Program-made: the position numbers and the translations under genes
DNA from: Burkholderiaceae bacterium
GTDB taxonomy: Bacteria > Pseudomonadota > Gammaproteobacteria > Burkholderiales > Burkholderiaceae_D
NCBI GenBank assembly: GCA_030157545.1
Contig: JAOAUN010000035.1
Coordinates: forward strand, 109,956-173,955
Direction: 5' to 3'
Length of the DNA: 64,000 nucleotides
Shown here: positions 30,464 through 39,345 of the stretch, piece after piece
Layout: each line of letters opens with the position of its first letter
How positions within the stretch are numbered: the first letter of the stretch is position 1
Notes under the pieces: model-generated
What the model was told of the DNA's origin: nothing
Database searches by the model: none
Seen by the model: only the letters and a program-made list of their open reading frames with translations

Positions 30464-31029
30464 GAGTGCTCCTTAGATGCACGCTTCCACCCTACGCTGA
30501 CGGTGAATTCAAAGACTTTGCGCAAGTCTTTGCCTTGCCCGAAACTCGCGGACTTGATCTCGACCAGTTCGGGCTGTGTCAGCCAGCGACCTTGCTTGCC
30601 CAGATTGCGCAGGAATTCGGACACGCGCTCATTCGACTGAGCGTAACCCGTGACGGTTATATTGTCAGACTGCCGCAGCGATTTCAGCACGACCCCGGTG
30701 GGCACCAGCGCGGTCATTTCATCCATCAGGTAGACGGGCTGATTGCGGTTGGCCTGCAAGGTTTCGACTGCTATCTGGCGCGCCTTCAAGGCGTCAATTT
30801 CTTCGCGCAATCCCGCCACTTCGCGAATGCGCACATCCAGCAGTTGATTTTCTGCTGCCAGCAGAGCAAGGCGTTCAGATTGCGCCGCAACTTTGCCTGC
30901 ATTCCACAAACTGACCAGCACGACTATTGCGAGACCCAGCAACGCTGCCAGCAACATGCTTGCGACGAACGCACGCTGCTGTTGGCGGCGACGCGCTTCG
31001 CGCCACGGCAAAAGATTAAATACGATCAT
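30460..31029 (-). CDS. pilN: Type IV pilus assembly protein PilN
   Basis: PilN is the partner of PilO and anchors cytoplasmic PilM. It has 189 residues from the ATG at 31029. The N-terminal motif INLLPWRE-like (here VFNLLPWREARR) binds the groove of PilM. A membrane segment (about 22-42), a coiled coil and a small periplasmic domain follow. An upstream in-frame start at 31071 lies within pilM and is less likely. Choosing 31029 gives the same 4-bp overlap with pilM seen through the operon. Confidence 0.94.
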   Translation of the reverse strand: MIVFNLLPWREARRRQQQRAFVASMLLAALLGLAIVVLVSLWNAGKVAAQSERLALLAAENQLLDVRIREVAGLREEIDALKARQIAVETLQANRNQPVYLMDEMTALVPTGVVLKSLRQSDNITVTGYAQSNERVSEFLRNLGKQGRWLTQPELVEIKSASFGQGKDLRKVFEFTVSVGWKRASKEHS

Positions 31030-32081
31030 TGTGCAAAACTCCGCATCGCCAACCCGCAGGCCACTAAGCAAGAAGGTGCATCTATTTTCAATTGCAGATC
31101 GTTGATATGCGTTGAAATATGCATACCGGAAAATGGATCCGCCAAGCTCACGCTGGTCTCTGTTCGCTGCGCAAGCAGAGCCAACAGACCGGGCGTATGC
31201 ACACTGTTACCGGCCAGGTAGATATGGGTGATGCTGTCGTGCGCTGTCGAACTGAAAAATAATTGAAGCGCACGTCCGAGTTCTTGCGTGGCGACTTCAT
31301 TAAAGCTGTCATGAATTGCTTGTGCCGGCGTTGATGCGCGCGCAAGCTCCTGTTCGAATTTGTGGCTGCCAAATGCATGCTCGCGCTCATAGACCATGCG
31401 CTGCCCCTGCAAGACGGTCAGGCTGCTGGCCTCGGAACCGATTTGAATCAGCGCGACTGCGTGCGCTTCGGCCTGCTTGTCAGTCAGTCCATGACCGGTA
31501 TCGCGCGCCAATAAATTTGACATTGCTGCGCGCGCGGCATGGGCTTCGATATCCATGACTAGCGGCTTGATTCCGGCAGCTTCAGCCAGCGCCAGTCTTT
31601 CATTGATTTTGTCCTTGCGTGCGGCCACCAGCAGAATCTCGTTCGCATCCGGCGTCATCGCACTTGGTCCGATCACGCCATAGTCCAAGCTGATTTCATC
31701 CAGCGTAAACGGCAGACTCTGGCTGGCCTCGACCTCTATCTGCACATCAAGTTCTGCTTCGCTCAGATTGGCCGGCATGCTCAGAGTTTTGGAAATGACA
31801 GAACCTGAAGGCAGCGCCAGCGCCGCATTACGGCAGCGACTGCCGCTTTTTTTCAACGCACGACGCAATGCCTCGCTGACCTGATCAAATTGCAAGATGC
31901 TGTCGTCGCGCAGCGCGCCGTGTGGCAATGCTTCACTTGCATAGTGCTCGACTTGCACACGCTTACCCGACTGCGCCAGTTCAATGACGCGGATGCCGCT
32001 GGCACCAATGTCTATGCCCAGCAAAGGCGCATGGCGAGATCCGAACAATCTGCTGAAATGAAATGCCAAAGGATTCTCCAT
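31026..32081 (-). CDS. pilM: Type IV pilus assembly ATPase-like PilM
   Basis: PilM is an actin/FtsA-like cytoplasmic protein that binds nucleotide and the PilN tail. It has 351 residues. The phosphate-binding motif LGIDIGASGIRVIEL starts near residue 22. A SHS2-like insert follows, and a C-terminal adenosine motif lies in IYLAGNSVHTPGLLALLAQ. It is the first gene of pilMNOPQ and is divergent from ponA, with 225 bp between them that hold candidate promoters for both. Confidence 0.95.
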   Translation of the reverse strand: MENPLAFHFSRLFGSRHAPLLGIDIGASGIRVIELAQSGKRVQVEHYASEALPHGALRDDSILQFDQVSEALRRALKKSGSRCRNAALALPSGSVISKTLSMPANLSEAELDVQIEVEASQSLPFTLDEISLDYGVIGPSAMTPDANEILLVAARKDKINERLALAEAAGIKPLVMDIEAHAARAAMSNLLARDTGHGLTDKQAEAHAVALIQIGSEASSLTVLQGQRMVYEREHAFGSHKFEQELARASTPAQAIHDSFNEVATQELGRALQLFFSSTAHDSITHIYLAGNSVHTPGLLALLAQRTETSVSLADPFSGMHISTHINDLQLKIDAPSCLVACGLAMRSFAQ

Positions 32082-32100
32082 GCGCCGGGATTGTTATCAT

Positions 32101-32129
32101 TTTCTAAACTGGGTTGCGGATGCTAACAA
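32101..32129 (-). promoter_or_regulatory. Candidate promoter of pilMNOPQ
   Basis: On the minus strand TTGTTA (32129-32124) and TAGAAA (32106-32101) are spaced 17 bp apart, 20 bp before the pilM ATG. A perfect TTGACA lies further up (32173-32168) but its -10 partner (CTTTAC) is poor. Either could serve. Confidence 0.35.
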
Positions 32130-32247
32130 GCTGCTTTCAAAGCTGTAAAGTCTCACCCATCCTGCGTTGTCAAATGCCGACGCATGCGTGGTGCAGCAGC
32201 ACTAGAAGTACTGAAATCTGCATGCCCAGCAGTGCAGCAGCAGCCGC

Positions 32248-32253
32248 TATAAT
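32248..32253 (+). promoter_or_regulatory. -10 box of ponA
   Basis: A perfect TATAAT on the plus strand lies 53 bp before the ponA ATG, in otherwise GC-rich sequence. The -35 position has no recognisable TTGACA, so the promoter may be activator-dependent or start elsewhere. Confidence 0.4.
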
Positions 32254-32306
32254 GATTGCCTTCCACGCACAGATGCTTTTTTCAAGCCCATCCAAGCCCA
32301 TTCCGC

Positions 32307-34661
32307 ATGAACTCAACAACTCCCGATAGCGGCACATCCAAAACCAGCCCAGTGCGCAAGCTGTCCACACCAATCAAAGTCGCTCTGAGTATTTTTGGTG
32401 TGCTAAGCGGTCTGGCTGTCATTGGTTTTTTACTTATCAGCTTCATGTTGATGATGGCGTATCCAAATTTGCCGGACATCGACTCATTGGCCACTTATCA
32501 GCCAAAAATGCCGCTGCGGGTTTTCTCTGCCGATAATGTTCTGATCGGCGAGTTTGGCGAAGAACGTCGCAGTCTGGTCCATTACAAAGACATACCAAAA
32601 GTCATGAAGCAGGCCGTGCTGGCGATCGAGGATGATCGTTTCTATCAGCATGGCGGCGTCGATTTCTGGGGCATCCTGCGCGCAGCCATTCACAATGCTT
32701 TTGGAGGCAGCCGCCAGGGCGCGTCAACTATCACGCAGCAGGTCGCACGCAATTTCTTTCTCTCAAGCGAACAGACTATCAAGCGCAAACTATATGAAGT
32801 GCTACTGGCCTGGAAAATAGAAAAGACGCTGACCAAAGACCAGATTCTCGAGTTGTACATGAACCAAATCTATCTGGGCCAGCGCTCGTATGGTTTTGCG
32901 TCGGCCGCGCAGATTTATTTCGGCAAGAAGCTCGATGAAATCACGGTTGCGGAAGCAGCAATGCTGGCCGGCTTGCCGAAGGCACCGTCGGCAAATAATC
33001 CGGTCGTCAATCCGAAACGCGCCAAGTCGCGTCAGCAATATATTCTGCGCCGCATGCATGATCTGGGCTATATCACGACGGCCCAGTACCAGCAGGCCCG
33101 CGATGAACAACTGAAGATCAAAATGGACAGCAATGAATTCGGTGTGCATGCCGAATATGTTTCCGAGATGGCGCGCCAGATGGTCTATGAACAATTCAAG
33201 GAAGACACTTACACGCGCGGCCTGAATGTATTCACGACCATCACCAAGGCAGATCAGGATGCTGCCTATCTGGCCTTGCGACGCGGTGTGCTGGACTATG
33301 AAAAACGCCAGGCGTATCGCGGTCCGGAAGGTTACATGAATATTCCGGGCGACAAGGCTGATGCGGAAGCCGCGATTGAATCGGAACTGGCCGAACATCC
33401 TGACAGTGATGGTTTGGTGGCTGCAGTGGTTCTGGCTTCAACGACCAAAAGTGTGCGTGCGCTGTTGGCCTCGGGTGAAGAAATCACCATTACCGAAAGC
33501 GGCCTGGCACAGGCAGCCAGCGCGCTCGGTGACAAGGCAGCGCCAAACCGTCGCATCAAGCGCGGCGCCATTATCCGCGTCACGCAAGATGACAAGAACT
33601 GGTCCATCATCCAGCTGCCGGAAGTCGAGGCTGCATTTGTATCGGCCAGCACCGAAGACGGCGCCATCAAGGCACTGGTCGGCGGCTTTGATTTCAGCCG
33701 CAACAAATTCAACCACGTGACACAGGCGTGGCGTCAGCCGGGTTCTTCGTTCAAGCCTTTCATTTATTCGGCATCGCTCGAAAAAGGTCTGTCACCCGGC
33801 ACCATCATCAATGATTCACCCATCACTTTCGACACTGCGCATACCGGCAGTCAGGCATGGGAGCCGAAGAACTACGACAATAAGTATGAAGGCCCGATGA
33901 CGATGCGCAAAGGCTTGTCGAAATCGAAAAACATGATTTCCATTCGCATCCTCGACAAGATAGGTCCGCAGTATGCGCAAGAGTATGTGACCCGCTTTGG
34001 CTTTGATCCGGAAAAAAATCCTCCGTACCTGACGCTCGCACTCGGTGCCGGCGCGGTCACGCCCTTGCAAATGGCTGGTGCCTACGCCGTGTTTGCAAAC
34101 GGTGGCTATAAGGTCAATCCGTATCTGATTTCAAAGATCAGCGATAACAATGGCAAGATCCTGTTTCAGGTCACGCCGGAGAAAGCAGGCGACGACAGTT
34201 TGCGTGTAATTGATGCGCGTAATGCATTTATGATCGATAGCATGCTCAAAGACGTCGTCAAACATGGCACCGCGATGCGGGCACTCTCGCTCAAACGCTC
34301 CGACATAGCCGGCAAGACTGGCACGACCAATGATTCCATCGATGCATGGTTTGCCGGTTACCACCCGAAGCTGGTCGGTATTGCATGGATCGGCTTCGAC
34401 AAGCCCAAAAACCTCGGCAATAAAGAAACGGGCGGTGGTCTGGCACTACCGATCTGGATCAACTATATGCAAAAAGCACTGGCAACGATGCCGATGCAAG
34501 AACGTGAAGTCCCTTACGGGATCGTTACCGGCGGCAGCGATTATTTATATGCGGAGTACGCGGAAGGCGGCAGTGTCAATGCGCTAGGCTTGACACCGGC
34601 CGGTGAAGCCAAACCCGCTTCTGAAAAAACGGACGATGCGGTAAAAAATGAATTGTTTTAA
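32307..34661 (+). CDS. mrcA: Penicillin-binding protein 1A (bifunctional glycosyltransferase/transpeptidase)
   Basis: PBP1A polymerises and cross-links peptidoglycan. The 784-residue protein has one membrane anchor (about 28-51). The GT51 domain has catalytic E108 in IEDDRFYQHGGVD and the motif QGASTITQQVARN. An OB-like insert follows. The transpeptidase domain has the serine motif SSFK, a central SKSKN and the KTGTT motif. The ATG at 32307 (MNSTTPD) is chosen over one 17 codons up that gives no membrane-anchor context. Linkage to divergent pilM is classical. Its stop overlaps the cyaY stop by 4 bp tail to tail. Confidence 0.95.
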   Translation: MNSTTPDSGTSKTSPVRKLSTPIKVALSIFGVLSGLAVIGFLLISFMLMMAYPNLPDIDSLATYQPKMPLRVFSADNVLIGEFGEERRSLVHYKDIPKVMKQAVLAIEDDRFYQHGGVDFWGILRAAIHNAFGGSRQGASTITQQVARNFFLSSEQTIKRKLYEVLLAWKIEKTLTKDQILELYMNQIYLGQRSYGFASAAQIYFGKKLDEITVAEAAMLAGLPKAPSANNPVVNPKRAKSRQQYILRRMHDLGYITTAQYQQARDEQLKIKMDSNEFGVHAEYVSEMARQMVYEQFKEDTYTRGLNVFTTITKADQDAAYLALRRGVLDYEKRQAYRGPEGYMNIPGDKADAEAAIESELAEHPDSDGLVAAVVLASTTKSVRALLASGEEITITESGLAQAASALGDKAAPNRRIKRGAIIRVTQDDKNWSIIQLPEVEAAFVSASTEDGAIKALVGGFDFSRNKFNHVTQAWRQPGSSFKPFIYSASLEKGLSPGTIINDSPITFDTAHTGSQAWEPKNYDNKYEGPMTMRKGLSKSKNMISIRILDKIGPQYAQEYVTRFGFDPEKNPPYLTLALGAGAVTPLQMAGAYAVFANGGYKVNPYLISKISDNNGKILFQVTPEKAGDDSLRVIDARNAFMIDSMLKDVVKHGTAMRALSLKRSDIAGKTGTTNDSIDAWFAGYHPKLVGIAWIGFDKPKNLGNKETGGGLALPIWINYMQKALATMPMQEREVPYGIVTGGSDYLYAEYAEGGSVNALGLTPAGEAKPASEKTDDAVKNELF

Positions 34662-34990
34662 CCGGGCCAACTGAGCGGTGCCCCGCCCTGAGCGCTGGCC
34701 AGCGCTGCGAGCGATGCAAACAGTTCGGAGCCGTCGCGCGTATTGCGCCAGCTGCCATCAATAAGCCGGTAATGAAAACCACCGGAGCGGGCAGCAACCC
34801 AGATTTCTTGCATAGGCGCTTGCGTGTTGACGATGATTTTCGAGCCATTGTCGACAAACTCGATCTCGAGCACATTGCCATTGCGGCTGAATTCCAGATC
34901 GACGTCGGCGTCCACGCCGGCTTGTTCCAGTCCGGTCTCGATCTGTCCCAACACGGCCTCGGCCAGCGCCAGGAATTCGGTTTCGCTCAT
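34658..34990 (-). CDS. cyaY: Frataxin-like iron donor CyaY
   Basis: CyaY binds iron and modulates Fe-S cluster assembly on IscS/IscU. The 110-residue protein has the acidic first helix (LALAEAVLGQIETGLEQAGVDADVD) and the beta-sheet core with NGNVLEIEF and QAPMQEIWVAARSGGFHY, as in family members. The ATG at 34990 (MSETEF) has GGAG at good distance. An in-frame codon four residues upstream is rejected. The gene is divergent from lptM with very little space, and convergent with ponA. Confidence 0.95.
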   Translation of the reverse strand: MSETEFLALAEAVLGQIETGLEQAGVDADVDLEFSRNGNVLEIEFVDNGSKIIVNTQAPMQEIWVAARSGGFHYRLIDGSWRNTRDGSELFASLAALASAQGGAPLSWPG

Positions 34991-35025
34991 GCTACACTCC
35001 AAGAAATTTTTTGATTAATAAAGCC

Positions 35026-35199
35026 ATGTCACTTCTGCGTCGAACTTGCGTCATTCTAGCGGCGTTTGCCTTTATTGGCCTGACCACTGCCTGCGGGCAA
35101 AAGGGTCCGCTGCATTTGCCGGGCGAGCCGCAACCCATTACATCGAAAACAGATCAGGATACGATCGACTCGTCTGACATTCCTGCCAAATCCCGCTAA
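35026..35199 (+). CDS. lptM: Small outer-membrane lipoprotein LptM (YifL family)
   Basis: LptM assists assembly and disulfide maturation of the LPS translocon LptD. The 57-residue precursor has a lipobox LTTAC with C23, followed at once by the family hallmark GQKGPLHLP. The frame opens with a TTG at 35011, but the ATG at 35026 gives a normal signal peptide. No clear ribosome site is visible. It sits between cyaY and lysA, as in many proteobacteria, 6 bp before lysA. Confidence 0.9.
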   Translation: MSLLRRTCVILAAFAFIGLTTACGQKGPLHLPGEPQPITSKTDQDTIDSSDIPAKSR

Positions 35200-35205
35200 C
35201 ACACC

Positions 35206-36504
35206 ATGTCACATTTCGCTTACCGTAACGACAAGCTGCACGCAGAAGACGTCTCACTTTCCGATATAGCCGCTGCTTTCGGCACACCCACTTACGTTTA
35301 TTCCCGCGCCAGTCTGGTCGAGAATTTTTCTGCGTATGCGGAAGCCTGCAAGCGACACGGCCGTGGGGAGCAAGGCGCACTGGTCTGCTATTCGGTTAAA
35401 TCGAATTCGAATTTGGCCGTGCTGAATTTGCTCGGCAAGCTGGGTTCAGGTTTTGACATCGTCTCCGGCGGTGAATTGTTACGCGTGATTGCCGCTGGCG
35501 GCGATCCGCATAAAGTCATTTTTTCCGGTGTCGGCAAGTCACGCGCCGAAATGCAGCTGGCGCTGTCGCATGACATTTTATGTTTCAACGTGGAGTCGAT
35601 ACCGGAGCTGCACAGACTCAACGAAGTCGCTGGCAGCATGGGGAAACGTGCGCCGGTGTCTTTGCGTGTGAATCCTGATGTCGACGCCAAGACGCATCCA
35701 TATATTTCCACCGGCCTCAAAGACAATAAGTTCGGCATTGCTTTTGACGAAGCGATTACGACCTATCAGGTCGCTGCAGCGCTGCCGCACCTGAACGTGG
35801 TCGGCATTGACTGCCATATCGGCTCGCAATTGCTCGATGATGCACCACTACTTGAGGCACTCGACAAAGTGATTGAACTGGTTGACCAGCTCACCGCACT
35901 GGGCATCCATTTGCATCATCTCGATATCGGTGGCGGTATCGGCATTACCTATGATGATGAAAAGCCGGTTGCAGTCGGCGACTATCTGACTCGGCTGTTT
36001 GCGCGCATTGACCGCTGGCGCGCTGAGCACTATCAGGGCCAGCCGTTAACGGTCTTGTTCGAGCCCGGCCGCTCTATCGTCGGCAATGCCGGCGTGCTGC
36101 TGACCGAAGTGCAATATCTGAAGCACGGCACGACGAAAAATTTTGCCGTGGTTGATGCGGCAATGAATGATCTGATGCGGCCAGCGATGTATGAGGCATG
36201 GCATGGCGTGCAAACCGTCGTGCAGGGAACAGGCAGCGCACTGACTTATGATGTGGTCGGCCCTGTCTGCGAATCCGGCGATTGGCTCGCGCGCGAACGC
36301 GCACTGGCTATTCAACAAGGCGATCTGCTGGCGATCATGTCGGCTGGCGCCTACGGGATGACGATGGCCTCGAACTACAATACCCGTGGCCGTGCTGCGG
36401 AAGCGCTGGTCGATGGCGGCAAGTTCAGCCTGATCCGCCAGCGCGAATCAGCCAGCGATTTGTTTGCGCTGGAATCGATACCAGGTGACCAGTCTGAAAC
36501 CTAA
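35206..36504 (+). CDS. lysA: Diaminopimelate decarboxylase
   Basis: LysA makes lysine from meso-diaminopimelate with PLP. It has 432 residues. The PLP lysine is K65 in CYSVKSNSN. The TIM-barrel motifs GFDIVSGGEL, HIGSQL and the phosphate-binding GGGIGITY are visible. C-terminal substrate motifs include PGRSIVGNAG, GPVCESGDWLA and GAYGMTMASNYN. It is 6 bp after lptM. Its last 57 bp overlap antisense with the end of msrQ. Confidence 0.96.
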   Translation: MSHFAYRNDKLHAEDVSLSDIAAAFGTPTYVYSRASLVENFSAYAEACKRHGRGEQGALVCYSVKSNSNLAVLNLLGKLGSGFDIVSGGELLRVIAAGGDPHKVIFSGVGKSRAEMQLALSHDILCFNVESIPELHRLNEVAGSMGKRAPVSLRVNPDVDAKTHPYISTGLKDNKFGIAFDEAITTYQVAAALPHLNVVGIDCHIGSQLLDDAPLLEALDKVIELVDQLTALGIHLHHLDIGGGIGITYDDEKPVAVGDYLTRLFARIDRWRAEHYQGQPLTVLFEPGRSIVGNAGVLLTEVQYLKHGTTKNFAVVDAAMNDLMRPAMYEAWHGVQTVVQGTGSALTYDVVGPVCESGDWLARERALAIQQGDLLAIMSAGAYGMTMASNYNTRGRAAEALVDGGKFSLIRQRESASDLFALESIPGDQSET

Positions 36505-37074
36505 TAGCAGTGCAACGATGCTGCCCATCAGTATAGGCTGCGCAAAATTTTGCTTACCGGCGCGCATCCACCAGAAATGCAGGATGCCGAGCACGGCGAC
36601 GACATAGATCAGGCGGTGCAGTATTTGCCAGCGACGCCCCAGTCTGCGCACCATTGCATTGGTGCTGGTGACTGCCAGCGGAATCAGCAGCACGAACGCG
36701 CTGAACCCGACGGTGATGAAAGGGCGTTTCAGAATATCTTGCCACATTGCCTGCAGATCAAAGAAATGATCGAACCAGATGAAGGTCGTGAAATGCAGGC
36801 ACACATAAAAGAATACAAACAGGCCCAGCATGCGGCGCAGCCGGACCAGCCAGTTCCAGCCAGATAGCCGCCGTAGCGGCGTGATCGCCAGCGTGATGCA
36901 AAGAAAATATAAAGTCCAGTCGCCGGTACTGCGGGTGATGAACTCAATTGGATTGGCACCCAGCCGGTCTTGAAACCCCAGCCATATCAGGCGTGCCAAT
37001 GGCAGCAAAGCCAGCAGGAACAGCACTGCCTTGATGATGCGGAACTGCCTGGCGCCGGGGTTCTGCATCTGCAT
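36448..37074 (-). CDS. msrQ: MsrQ, heme-binding membrane subunit of methionine sulfoxide reductase
   Basis: MsrQ is a b-type heme membrane protein that passes quinol electrons to periplasmic MsrP. It has 208 residues with about six membrane helices. Likely heme-ligand histidines lie in CLHFTTF, ILHRLIY and GILHFWWMR. The gene begins 10 bp after msrP, so they are an operon. The C-terminal 18 codons lie inside the antisense of lysA. Confidence 0.93.
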   Translation of the reverse strand: MQMQNPGARQFRIIKAVLFLLALLPLARLIWLGFQDRLGANPIEFITRSTGDWTLYFLCITLAITPLRRLSGWNWLVRLRRMLGLFVFFYVCLHFTTFIWFDHFFDLQAMWQDILKRPFITVGFSAFVLLIPLAVTSTNAMVRRLGRRWQILHRLIYVVAVLGILHFWWMRAGKQNFAQPILMGSIVALLLGFRLVTWYRFQRKQIAG

Positions 37075-37084
37075 CCGTTCAAAC

Positions 37085-38044
37085 TCAGTAAAACTTCTTC
37101 AAGTCCATCCCAGCATACAGGGAGGCGACTTCGGGATAGCCGTTGAACATCAGTGTCTTGCGCTTTTTTTTGAAGAAGCCATCCTCTCCTATGCGCCGCT
37201 CGCTGCCTTGCGACCAGCGAGGATGATCGACGTCAGGGTTCACATTCGAATAAAAACCATACTCTTCCGGCGCGGATTTGTTCCATGCTGTCTTGGGCTG
37301 GGTTTCGGTGAAACGGATCTGCACGATGGATTTGGCCGACTTGAAACCGTACTTCCATGGCACAACCACGCGCACTGGTGCACCGTTCTGGTTTGGCAGT
37401 ACCTGCCCGTACATACCGACGCACAAAAGCGCCAGCGGATGATTGGCTTCATCAATGCGCAAGCCTTCGACATACGGCCAGTCCAGCACGCGACTACTGA
37501 TGCCGGGCATTTGCCTGGGGTCAGCCAGCGATATGAATTCGACATATTTGGCGTTGCCGGTCGGCTCGACCTTGCGGATGAGTTCCGCCAGCGAATAACC
37601 TATCCAAGGTATCGCCATCGACCATCCCTCTACGCAGCGCAAGCGATACAAGCGCTCTTCCAGCGGCGCGAGCTTCAGCAGGCTGTCGATATCGAGCGTC
37701 AGCGGCTTCTTGACTTCGCCATCAATACGCACGGTCCATGGCCGTGGCTTGAGCGAGTGCGCAGTCTGCACCGGATCGCCCTTGTCAGTGCCAAATTCAT
37801 AGAAGTTGTTGTAGCTGGTCGCGTCACTGTAGCTGGTCGGCTTGTCTTTTGCGATGTACGCCGGATTCGCACGAGCCGCCAGTCGCGCAAGCGCAGGATC
37901 GGCAAAGGCGTTGTTGATTAAGCCGGCACCGGCTATGCCGCCGAGTGCGAGTTGTTGCATAAAGAGCCGGCGCGATTCGAAGAGTTCACGCGGGGTGATT
38001 TCGGAAGGCCGTGGTTGGTCAAAGCGCGGGCGTTTGATGGACAT
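37085..38044 (-). CDS. msrP: MsrP, periplasmic methionine sulfoxide reductase, molybdopterin subunit
   Basis: MsrP repairs oxidised methionines in periplasmic proteins, using the Mo-molybdopterin cofactor. The 319-residue precursor has a Tat signal with R25-R26 ([14 protein letters not shown]). The sulfite-oxidase-fold core includes the Mo-ligand cysteine in [11 protein letters not shown]. It is exported folded and paired with msrQ downstream. Position next to cytochrome c biogenesis genes fits a periplasmic redox neighbourhood. Confidence 0.95.
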   Translation of the reverse strand: MSIKRPRFDQPRPSEITPRELFESRRLFMQQLALGGIAGAGLINNAFADPALARLAARANPAYIAKDKPTSYSDATSYNNFYEFGTDKGDPVQTAHSLKPRPWTVRIDGEVKKPLTLDIDSLLKLAPLEERLYRLRCVEGWSMAIPWIGYSLAELIRKVEPTGNAKYVEFISLADPRQMPGISSRVLDWPYVEGLRIDEANHPLALLCVGMYGQVLPNQNGAPVRVVVPWKYGFKSAKSIVQIRFTETQPKTAWNKSAPEEYGFYSNVNPDVDHPRWSQGSERRIGEDGFFKKKRKTLMFNGYPEVASLYAGMDLKKFY

Positions 38045-38103
38045 GGCAGGCTCCGGTTAGACAGAGAAAAACCAAGACACTGGATACCAGTGTCCTTTAA
38101 TAA

Positions 38104-39255
38104 TTACAGTTCGCCGTAAGAATGCAAACCGGACAGGAACATATTGACACCCAGGAAGGCAAAGGTCGTCACCAGCAATCCGCACACAGCCCACCATGCG
38201 GCAACATGTCCACGCAAACCTTTCATCAAGCGCATATGCAGCCAAGCCGCATAGTTGAGCCAGACAATCAATGCCCAGGTTTCTTTCGGGTCCCATGACC
38301 AGTAGCCACCCCATGCTTCGGCCGCCCATAGTGCACCCAGGATGGTTGCAATCGTAAAGAAGGCAAATCCGACTGCGATGGCCTTGTACATGATGTCATC
38401 AAGCACTTCCAGCGGCGGCAGACGGTCAACAAAGATACCTTTGAATTTCAACAAGTAAGCCACGCCAACCATGGCTGCCAGTGCAAAGGTACCGTAGCCG
38501 ATAAAGTTCGCAGGCACATGGATTTTCATCCACCAGCTCTGTAGTGCCGGCACTAGCGGTTGGATTTCCTGCGCATCGCGGCTCAGCATGTACCACAGCA
38601 AAAAGCCAACTGCCGCCGAGATGACCAGCATCACGAACGCACCGACTTGACGGGTTGCGTATTTGCCTTCGTAGAAGACATAGAACAAGGCCGTGATCAT
38701 GCAAAACAGGATGAAGACTTCGTACAGGTTCGACACGGGAATGTGGCCGATGTCGGCGCCCAGCAGATACGATTCATACCAGCGCACCATCATGCCGGTA
38801 AAGCCCATCAGGATCGCTGCCCAGCACAGCTTGCTGCCTACGGCACCGCCGAAGTCGCTGCGTGCCAGCAAACCGCCCCAATAAAACAGGGTGGACAAGA
38901 AAAATAGCGTGCTCATCCACAGAATCGCGGACTGACTGGACAGCAAATACTTGAGAAAGAATTTGCTGTTAGCCAGCTCCAGATTGCCGCCATACAGCGC
39001 AACTGCGCTTAGCGCGAGCGCAGCGATCAACACCATCAGCAGGCGTGCAGGCTTCCAAGTCCAGCCCAGCCACGCAAAGGTCGGCACGGCGGCCAGCAAA
39101 ATGCCTTTTTCATAGATGTCCATGAAGACACCGTATCGGTTCAAGGCGAACAAGGCACCGGCGGCTAGCAGGGCTGCGAAGATCCAGTCAAACAGGCTCA
39201 GGGATTTGAAGAGGCTGGGCGTGTCGGTGTAGGTTTGGTTTTCAGTGATGTCCAT
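38104..39255 (-). CDS. ccsB: Cytochrome c biogenesis protein CcsB/CcsA-type (system II heme handler)
   Basis: This is the system II membrane protein that presents heme to apocytochromes. It has 383 residues and about eight membrane helices. The WWD-type heme-handling motif is seen as WGGYWSWDPKETWAL, followed by a helix with LHMRL. I chose the ATG at 39255 (MDITENQ), which has GGAG seven bases upstream; ATGs further up lack this. It is downstream of resB with 90 bp between, forming a ResBC pair. Names vary: ccsA, ccsB or resC. Confidence 0.9.
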   Translation of the reverse strand: MDITENQTYTDTPSLFKSLSLFDWIFAALLAAGALFALNRYGVFMDIYEKGILLAAVPTFAWLGWTWKPARLLMVLIAALALSAVALYGGNLELANSKFFLKYLLSSQSAILWMSTLFFLSTLFYWGGLLARSDFGGAVGSKLCWAAILMGFTGMMVRWYESYLLGADIGHIPVSNLYEVFILFCMITALFYVFYEGKYATRQVGAFVMLVISAAVGFLLWYMLSRDAQEIQPLVPALQSWWMKIHVPANFIGYGTFALAAMVGVAYLLKFKGIFVDRLPPLEVLDDIMYKAIAVGFAFFTIATILGALWAAEAWGGYWSWDPKETWALIVWLNYAAWLHMRLMKGLRGHVAAWWAVCGLLVTTFAFLGVNMFLSGLHSYGEL

Positions 39256-39345
39256 CGTCATTCTCCGCGCATGACCACGCTGCCAGCGTGGCCATTGCAT
39301 TAGCTGCATAAAAAGTGATTGTCTGAGTATAGATCAGCGACTTGA

